DNA from: Phoronis ovalis
Lineage: Eukaryota > Phoronida > Phoronidae
Assembly (NCBI GenBank): GCA_028565635.1
Contig: JAOXYB010022947.1
Location: 2,200 to 16,740 of the forward strand
Reading direction: 5' to 3'
Length of the DNA stretch: 14,541 nt
In this document: positions 8,917-14,541 of the stretch, piece by piece
Layout: the number at the start of each line of letters is the position of its first letter
How positions within the stretch are numbered: the stretch's first letter is position 1
Notes under the pieces: generated by a model
Databases searched by the model: none
Seen by the model: only the letters and a program-made list of their open reading frames with translations
What the model was told of the DNA's origin: nothing
Program-made: the position numbers and the translations under genes

Positions 8917-9400
8917 AGGGTTGCTCATATTGGCTTTTATGAACGTTAAAATGGCCTCCAAATTACCTTTCAACATCATTTTTAGAATTTTGACCTTTGA
9001 TCCCTAAATGGCCTTTTGACCCCAAGGTCAGCAATGGGCTACCCTGGGGATGTCAAACCTCAAATATCATGTCCTTAACTACAACAGACTTCGAGATATG
9101 GCTTAGTGAATTTTGGACGATCAATAAATTAATTGAAAAGATGCCAAAAAAAATAATAACAAAACCTTTTAGTACCGAAATCTTCTCAAAGATCATATAA
9201 AATACTTCGTTGTAACTCAATACAATCATTTAGAATATTTGACCTTTGACCTTCAAATGACCTTTTGACCTCCAGGTCAACAATGGCCTACCCCAGAGAT
9301 GTCATACATCAAGTTTCTAGCTGTAACCATCTTCGAGATATAGCTTGCTGAAAATTGGAAGAAAAAGAAGAAGAAAGAAATCATAAGAAGGAGCAACCCT
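8917..9400. mobile_element. TIR-bounded composite repeat containing two direct copies
   Basis: A perfect 10-bp inverted repeat, AGGGTTGCTC (8917-8926) and GAGCAACCCT (9391-9400), brackets two diverged direct copies. One copy starts near 8981 and the other near 9231, about 249 nt apart. Each runs TTTAGAAT, TTTGACC, a GGTCA-CAATGG stretch, then GATGTCA and finally TTCGAGATAT. It lies wholly inside an ARM-gene intron (9552-8534). No transposase is encoded and no target-site duplication is evident, so the exact class is open. Confidence 0.65.
9240..9279. promoter_or_regulatory. Cluster of five nuclear-receptor half-sites
   Basis: TGACCT occurs at 9240, 9247, 9258 and 9266, and the reverse half-site AGGTCA at 9274. 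The first pair forms a perfect DR1, the next pair a DR2, and the last two an everted pair spaced by two bases. RXR/HNF4-type receptors bind DR1 elements. The matching stretch in the first copy (about 8991-9030) is more degenerate. Binding is not shown; the motifs may simply belong to the repeat. Confidence 0.4.
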
Positions 9401-9552
9401 AATAAACATAAATGTATGCATATTTGATAATTGTCACTTTATGGGAACACGTGACTTGGAGTACCTCTCCCCTTTAAAAACTAATTCCAAGTTTAAGGAT
9501 TTGTTTTAACAGTCTGCTAATTGACTACAAAATGTTATTAAAATAAACTTAC

Positions 9553-9684
9553 CAAAGTTTCAGTATTTTGTCTAAACTTGGCAAAATTTGCAATAGCTCT
9601 TGACAAATGGCACATAAGATCAAAATGTTCTGCATAAGTCACTAACATCTTACACATACAGTCCATCAGCTCTTGTAAAGCACT
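9553..9684 (-). CDS. ARM-repeat protein, exon
   Basis: 132 nt, phase 0 at both ends; fragment residues 235-278. The acceptor is TTATCATTTCTAG and the donor ACTTTG|GTAAGT is near-consensus. It reads SALQELMDCMCKML, then MCHLSRAIANFAKF, an ARM-type helix. The 132-nt length equals that of the exon at 14143, as expected where exon boundaries follow repeat units. Confidence 0.87.
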
Positions 9685-10228
9685 CTAGAAATGATAACAA
9701 CATTTTGTTGTATAATGTCATTTTACCAGCAGGAACATTTTTTTGCACTTACTGTTATCTTGAGGCCAATATAGCTTTGTGTGATATCTTTCTTGCAATG
9801 TTAACATTTCATGTTACACATAGATTTACTGGCATTTGACTTGTTCACTAGGCAAATAAATATGAAATGATGTAAAAAATAACTTTTTTTAATTAACAGT
9901 GTTCAATGAGTGTTACTGTCATGACCGGGCTTCCTAAATAATAACTATATTAATATTCCTTTTACATTTTCCTTGACATTTAGAAAACACAGTCATAAGA
10001 AATCCTTAAGGTTAGAAGCACAATCCATGTAAAGTACATAACTTAAAAACAATATATTCCAGATCAATCTGCAGGGAAATATTGTGTAGCTGCATTCTGT
10101 TAGTATGACTATGATATTACTTGGTTTAAAAAGAATTTGGCTCAGAGACCTATTAGAGTTTATGCATACTAGTGTGACCTTCTCAAAGAATACAGGACCA
10201 AGGAAAAATTGAAGGATAACAATCATAC

Positions 10229-10423
10229 CTGATTTTGCTCTGAAGTGGCAAGATTTGCTACAAGGCATGCTGCATTGCACAATACTTGTAAATTTCGGTG
10301 TCTGCAATTTAATGCCTTGATTAAACTTTTTCCAGAAGTATAATCTTCTTGAATTATTCGTTGTCTGTGATAATCTGTTCCCATAGATAAGTGAGCAATA
10401 GTTTTCAGAGCAACTTCCTGCAT
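10229..10423 (-). CDS. ARM-repeat protein, exon
   Basis: 195 nt, phase 0 at both ends; fragment residues 170-234. The acceptor is TATTTTATAG and the donor AATCAG|GTATGA. It reads MQEVALKTIAHLSMG at the start and NAACLVANLATSEQNQ at the end, the most recognisable ARM helix pair in the gene. The leading Met codon is internal, not a start, since upstream exons splice to it in frame. Confidence 0.88.
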
Positions 10424-10766
10424 CTATAAAATACAAATCCAGACAAGATATGTAAACCTACTTATTCCCAACAATACATATGCGACGGTGGGAAGACAGA
10501 ACAATAATAAATTTTGTTGCTTGTGTTTATCAGATCCTTTCAAACAAATAACAAAAACGTTTGTGCTAATATGAATCAAGAGAGTAAAAATATTAAGAAA
10601 TTTATACGAGTTGAAAAGAGCAAATTCAGAGTTGCCAATGAGATACAACAGGCTGACATGGCATTCTTATAATCAGAACACACTTAACAGCTATGTGGCT
10701 ACCAATTTTCAAGAAACTAGTTATGGGAAGGACAAATTATAAGCCTCTCCTGTACTGAGCTAACAA

Positions 10767-10810
10767 ATTCTCTGCCTTTACTGCAGTTATTCTCTGCCTT
10801 TACTGCAGTT
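10767..10810 (+). repeat. Perfect 22-bp tandem duplication
   Basis: ATTCTCTGCCTTTACTGCAG followed by TT occurs twice in a row with no differences, inside the ARM-gene intron 10878-10424. Exact identity suggests a recent duplication. Confidence 0.9.
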
Positions 10811-10878
10811 ACAAGCAATGTAAAGACACAGTTGCAGATGTACATGACAGTGTTCAATCATTAACACGGAACACACAC

Positions 10879-11063
10879 CTGTTCATCATGAGAAGCAGTT
10901 AATGCCAAAATTCTAGATAAAACATTTCTGTCACTTTCAATTATAGTTGCATGTGTTGCAGGATGTTCCACAATCAAGCTTAAGGTGCTAACTGCTAATA
11001 AAGCAACAGCTTCACTTCTATTGCACTGAGTTAAGACAGGAACTAAAGCTCCGTCTTTTAAAG
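10879..11063 (-). CDS. ARM-repeat protein, exon
   Basis: 185 nt; fragment residues 108-169, ending in phase 0. The acceptor is TTCTGTTTGTTGTAG and the donor GAACAG|GTGTGT. It contains LKDGALVPVLTQCNRSEAVA and a following long helix LLAVSTLSLIVEH, which fit an ARM repeat (acidic turn plus GALVPVL). Confidence 0.87.
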
Positions 11064-11571
11064 CTACAACAAACAGAATATGTTAATTAATGGCAATACT
11101 GTAATAAGCTGCCGTGTATCAACTGTGATTAGATTGAGGCTCACCGTTTTTTCATTCGGCTATTTATCATGGATTTTTTATTTAGAAATGTTCTTATTAC
11201 AAAATTCTTAGAATTGTGTGTATTCTGTTTTTGCTTTAATTGGATTTACTAAATGTACCAGTAATAACTTTTCCCAGCAATGTGTAATGAAGAAAAAGAT
11301 TTAAAAAACTATGATATAGATTTTAGGAATGAAGATAAGTGATTTTGCATATGTTACATCCATGAGTCCCAGCATAAAACATCATTTACATTTATTAGGT
11401 TATTGTATTAAAGAAATATACCATTAGCAAAGTATTAAATGATCATTGAGCCAATTAAGAACAAGATCTTTGCATTCAGTTATGCAGAATTGTAGAAAAT
11501 ATAAATATGAAAACGTATAAGATTAAAGCTATAATTGTTCTTGAACAAAGCCAACAACCTCCAGCACAAAC

Positions 11572-11669
11572 CTTGAGGCTTGAATTCTGCTGACTTGACA
11601 AAAATCATTAAAGAACTAATACTGGCTATAATCATTTGTTCTTGATCATCTTTGGCTTTTGTTAAAATA
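11572..11669 (-). CDS. ARM-repeat protein, exon
   Basis: 98 nt; fragment residues 75-108, sharing split codons at both ends. The acceptor has a good pyrimidine tract (CCTTTCTATTTCAG) and the donor is CAAG|GTTTGT. It reads ILTKAKDDQEQMIIASISSL, continuing the ARM helices. The joined split codons give Ser at the upstream junction and Ala at the downstream one, with no stop. Confidence 0.8.
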
Positions 11670-12047
11670 CTGAAATAGAAAGGGAAAAATGATAACAATA
11701 AGCACGAGGTTTAATTAGATTGCCTTACTTGCTAAAAACACAATTTAAAGATTTCAATTTTGTCACTATACCTGCAAATCCATGATATGTCAAATTTAAA
11801 ATTGCAGTTAAATGAACAAAAAAATGTGATTTACAGAAATATGTAAAAAATTAAATTACATATACATGAACAGGAAAAACAAGAAAATGTGATGGAAATA
11901 TTGGAATTTCAGGCTAACTAGCAAACCACGGGTGCATGATACCAACACATAATTAAGCAGACCTTGATCAGTCCCCTAAAATTTTGAAGTGGAAAAAAAA
12001 AAATTCTATGATCACAGGAACATCAAAATTCTATAGTGCAAGCTTTG

Positions 12048-12393
12048 CAATAGACCATTTGCATGCACTTGGTGGGACCATTACTCAGACCCAAATGTTC
12101 TCAGCATGTCACAAATGCTACATTCTCAGTATCATTCACACAGTGAGCTAAAACCAAGAAAAAAATTACATTCGATGGTCTAAGAAATACCCTCTTTTTG
12201 TAATTTTGTATGCATATCAGTACACAAACAGCCATTTATTAAATTTTCTGTTCTTTTTTTTTTGATTTCACCTTTTAATGCATTATTTTTATAATTTCAC
12301 GTTTTAAAAACTAGGAATTGTTTACAACTGAAGGATCCTGGGATCCAAAGTGTTTGATGGTGGCACCCTCAAGTGCATGCAAATAGTCTATTG
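12048..12393. mobile_element. MITE-like element with 24-bp near-perfect terminal inverted repeats
   Basis: The left end (12048-12071) reads CAATAGACC, ATTTGCATGC, ACTTG. The right end (12370-12393) is its reverse complement with one mismatch, so 23 of 24 positions match. The element is 346 bp, has no open frame of note and sits in the ARM-gene intron 12505-11670. TTG lies directly outside both ends and could be a 3-bp target-site duplication. Strong arm identity suggests a fairly young copy. Confidence 0.8.
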
Positions 12394-12505
12394 TTGAGTT
12401 TTCGATAAAAAGTACATCTTTCTGTCCTGTGGCTTTGTGTCTGGTGAAAACAAAACTAAAAATTAAATGTTTTCCATTGATTGTGTTATAAATGTTTGCC
12501 TATAC

Positions 12506-12597
12506 CTGCAGATGGCCTTTATTGCTCCCGCTTCCACTAAAATGTTATGCAATGGAGTGTGAGTTGACAAAGCATGCAAACCTGAAGCCACGACCAT
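12506..12597 (-). CDS. ARM-repeat protein, exon
   Basis: 92 nt entering in phase 0 and leaving two bases into a codon (donor TGCAG|GTATAGG); fragment residues 45-75. It reads MVVASGLHALSTH, then HNILVEAGAIKAIC, which is a classic ARM H3-turn-H1 pattern. The acceptor AATAATTGTAG was chosen over a CTTCAG 16 nt further in, because only this one keeps phase with the exon at 14143. Confidence 0.8.
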
Positions 12598-14142
12598 CTA
12601 CAATTATTAGACATTACAAATTACATAATGGAAAGTACATAAGAATCTCCAGGAAGCTATCTCACATTACTCAGTTCTTTATGGTGTTTTGTCAAAGTAC
12701 ATCATGAACCATACACAATTTTATAGTATATGTGCATATATTACAATATGATTAATGCATTCAAATTTAAGAAAATATGAGTTAGCTAGCTGTCATTTAA
12801 AATAATAAATCTCTTGGTAAATAATGAAGTTTCCCCTTCCCGCATAACAGTGGTACATAAGATCAGACCAGCAACACGGTAGGTTGGATGTCCGGGGATA
12901 TGACTTAATGGTACCCTTGTTTGTGAATGGGTTTTTGAAAAAGCCCCTAAATGCATTTTTTTATTTTGACCCCCTTTCAGTGACTAAGAAATTTTAGATA
13001 CGCTAAGTGCATTGAGCCTTTAACCCTTCTCACTGACTGAGACAATAAGGAAATGATATTAAGAAAACAATACATTTAACAAGGGTTTGCACCATTTAGC
13101 GGTAACTTACTATGGCTTCCAACAACAAAATTGAAAGTTATATAGGTCTAACATCAGTTTTTGTGGCCCCAGAATCTTGTGCTCATATTTTGCAATATCG
13201 TCAGTAATACAGCTTACATTTGTACAAAAAGTAGTTTGAAAGCATATGTATGCAATCAAAAGGTGCCAATACTATGCAGAATATCAAAAAGAATAAATTA
13301 TACTTTAAAGACTAAAGATTGCTAACTCTGAAACTCCAAAAATAATATGCTGCCTTTTTTCTGCTGTGTGCTAACATGGTCAAAGTAGATACTAAAAATC
13401 TCTAATGCAAAATTGTCCAAAATCACCATGTCACAAATATCTAATTTCTTGATGTATAACTTAGATCAAAATGTTTAAATGTTGTGTTCCTCTCTAAATT
13501 ATGAAAGAATTCAATTTACACCAGCAAGACCGATTAATTTAGGAGCTGTACCCTTTTGTTTAATAACCTGCCTGCGACACTTCAGAAATACTAAAGTAGT
13601 CCCAGTGACTGAATCCTAGATCCACTCTGAGGCTTAATCATCAACAAACATTAGCGAGAACTATCATTTCTCGCAGTAAGAAACTTATCCTAGCTAATTG
13701 CATATACCTTTTTTGCTCACATTGTCTTATTTGGAACTCACAAGAACCATTTATATGCAGATATATGGGGATTTTTGTAAAGATTTCGTTATACCAAAGT
13801 GCTATTTTACCAATGTGTAACATGTGACTTGAAGCCATATACTTGGTGTCACCAGGCACCACTACACAATCTACTTTGAATTACAATACTCTAGTGAAAG
13901 AAACACCTAAATGCGTACAAATAATGGTAAATAAGGTTTTTTGTATATATCATCAATAATATGTGAATAATATGTGTTAACACACTTTGTCTTTAAAAAT
14001 CCCCCCATTACTATGTGTTTTTGTTCACAAGCATGTATACCAGCCACTGATCTGAGTTGGACCCCATCATTAAAGAAGTACTTTTAAGACTGAAAAAAAC
14101 AATGAACCACAAATAATCAGCTTTAGAAAATTAAAATCATAC
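12598..14142 (-). other. First visible intron of the ARM gene
   Basis: A 1545-nt intron without recognisable exons. The open frame at 13641-13862 (-) is not ARM-like and lacks matching splice sites. A GC-richer patch at about 12840-13040 may be an old repeat. A small AATAATATGTG direct repeat occurs twice at about 13955-13976. Confidence 0.6.
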
Positions 14143-14274
14143 CAGAATGGCTTCTGTATCCTGCTTTGCTAGAGATATCAGTGCATACAAGCCTCCAAAT
14201 TCAACAACCTGCTTGATCATATCTGGATTCTGAACCATGCCTGATAACCCCTCAGCAGCTTCAGTAAGGAAACT
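14143..14274 (-). CDS. ARM-repeat protein, first exon in window (internal exon)
   Basis: 132 nt, phase 0 at both ends, 44 residues (fragment residues 1-44), about one ARM repeat. The acceptor is TTGATTATAG, the donor CTG|GTATGA. It begins SFLTEAAEGLSG and contains the ARM helix VVEFGGLYALISLAK. The protein must start further right, outside the window, because no start codon is expected here and the repeat is entered mid-fold. A second AG two bases into the exon would shift the frame and is not preferred. Confidence 0.8.
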
Positions 14275-14435
14275 CTATAATCAAGTAAACCACAAAAACA
14301 TATTTAAAAAATTGCAAAACAAATTTTTAGAGTGACTTTTAAATTTTCTATTCACTGTTTTCCTACTAATTAATGCATTTACTGCAAGTAATTTGGATGC
14401 AGAATAATATTTATTGCCCAGTTGTTAGCTGATCT

Positions 14436-14541
14436 GGAGCCCGGGGGGGGTACTCAAGGTTTTATGACTACGGGGATGTGCCGCGGAACCCAATCCAAAA
14501 TTTTGGCTTTCGGTAGTAAACCCAATCCAAATTTTTGAAAT
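14436..14541 (+). repeat. Edge of a G-tract-headed dispersed repeat
   Basis: GAGCCCGGGGGGGG-TACTC opens a GC-rich block unlike its surroundings. It contains two copies of AACCCAATCCAAA, 32 nt apart (14487 and 14519). From memory, similar G-tract/TACTC repeat ends recur in marine invertebrate genomes. The element runs off the window, so class and length are unknown. Confidence 0.45.

Larger units (their letters stand above)
8007..14274 (-). other. Gene model: ARM-repeat protein, C-terminal eight coding exons (5' part outside the window)
   Basis: Joining - strand exons 14274-14143, 12597-12506, 11669-11572, 11063-10879, 10423-10229, 9684-9553, 8533-8403 and 8115-8007 gives 1074 nt: 357 residues plus a TAG stop. 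Every intron starts GT and ends AG and every junction keeps frame; introns are 1545, 836, 508, 455, 544, 1019 and 287 nt. The protein is almost wholly helical, with alternating Leu/Ile/Ala helices and ARM-like phrases such as VVEFGGLYALISLAK, ILVEAGAIKAI, NAACLVANLATSEQNQ and SRAIANFAKF. These occur at roughly 42-residue spacing, so about seven to eight ARM repeats. ARM repeats form a superhelical protein-binding scaffold. I do not recognise the exact family. ANKAR-like, ARMC-type or ARM-kinesin-type proteins are possible. It does not match my recollection of SPAG6, TTC12 or RAP1GDS1. There are no internal stops, so it looks intact. Confidence 0.85.

Noticed and set aside
8997-9200. 67-residue open frame on the + strand
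   Set aside because: It lies inside the composite repeat and gives no recognisable protein.
9993-10436. 147-residue open frame on the - strand
   Set aside because: It is a shifted-frame reading across the real ARM exon 10423-10229 and its flanking introns.
10424-10648. 74-residue open frame on the - strand upstream of an ARM exon
   Set aside because: It reads intron sequence and ends at the acceptor; hydrophobic low-complexity peptide with no family likeness.
12582-12597. Alternative acceptor GGCTTCAG inside the exon at 12597-12506
   Set aside because: Using it would break phase with the exon ending at 14143, whereas the TTGTAG acceptor keeps frame and adds ARM-like residues.
13641-13862. 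73-residue open frame on the - strand in an ARM-gene intron
   Set aside because: No ARM character, no matching splice sites, and the exons on either side already join in phase without it.
1-14541. tRNA, rRNA, CRISPR array or bacterial operon signals
   Set aside because: None seen; spliced genes, poly(A) signal and MITE-like repeats mark this as animal nuclear DNA.

Overview
This is an AT-rich eukaryotic window from an animal. The evidence is two protein-coding genes that need spliceosomal introns: one metazoan glycosyltransferase and one armadillo (ARM) repeat gene split over at least eight exons. Nothing in it looks bacterial or viral. The protein content and the style of the short inverted-repeat elements suggest a marine invertebrate, most likely a bivalve or other mollusc. 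That last step is inference from memory of such genomes and is not proven here.

Layout. Positions 1-3970 hold no confident coding sequence. They contain a hairpin next to a CTCF-like motif (137-177), two candidate splice donors (346 and 881) that could end non-coding first exons, a 36-nt near-perfect palindrome (2310-2345), a minisatellite (2631-2762) and a MITE-like element (3225-3438). Positions 4034-5605 hold one large exon on the + strand. It carries the whole coding sequence of a chondroitin sulfate N-acetylgalactosaminyltransferase (CSGALNACT), with a strong 3' splice site six bases before the ATG and a poly(A) signal at 5781. Positions 5806-8006 are intergenic. From 8007 to 14274, on the - strand, I reconstruct the last eight coding exons of an ARM-repeat protein: 357 residues, all junction phases compatible, and a stop at 8009-8007. 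Its 5' part lies beyond the right edge. Its introns hold a TIR-bounded composite repeat rich in nuclear-receptor half-sites (8917-9400), a 22-bp tandem duplication (10767-10810) and a second MITE-like element (12048-12393). The right end (about 14436-14541) enters a G-tract-headed dispersed repeat.

The two genes are convergent (tail to tail) and show no sign of working together. The glycosyltransferase acts in the Golgi on proteoglycan linkers. The ARM protein is probably a cytoplasmic or ciliary scaffold of unknown identity. I found no previously undescribed system. The most checkable oddities are the intronless CSGALNACT coding sequence, the repeat-borne cluster of hormone-receptor half-sites, the two MITE-like elements, and a pair of convergent CTCF-like motifs flanking CSGALNACT.
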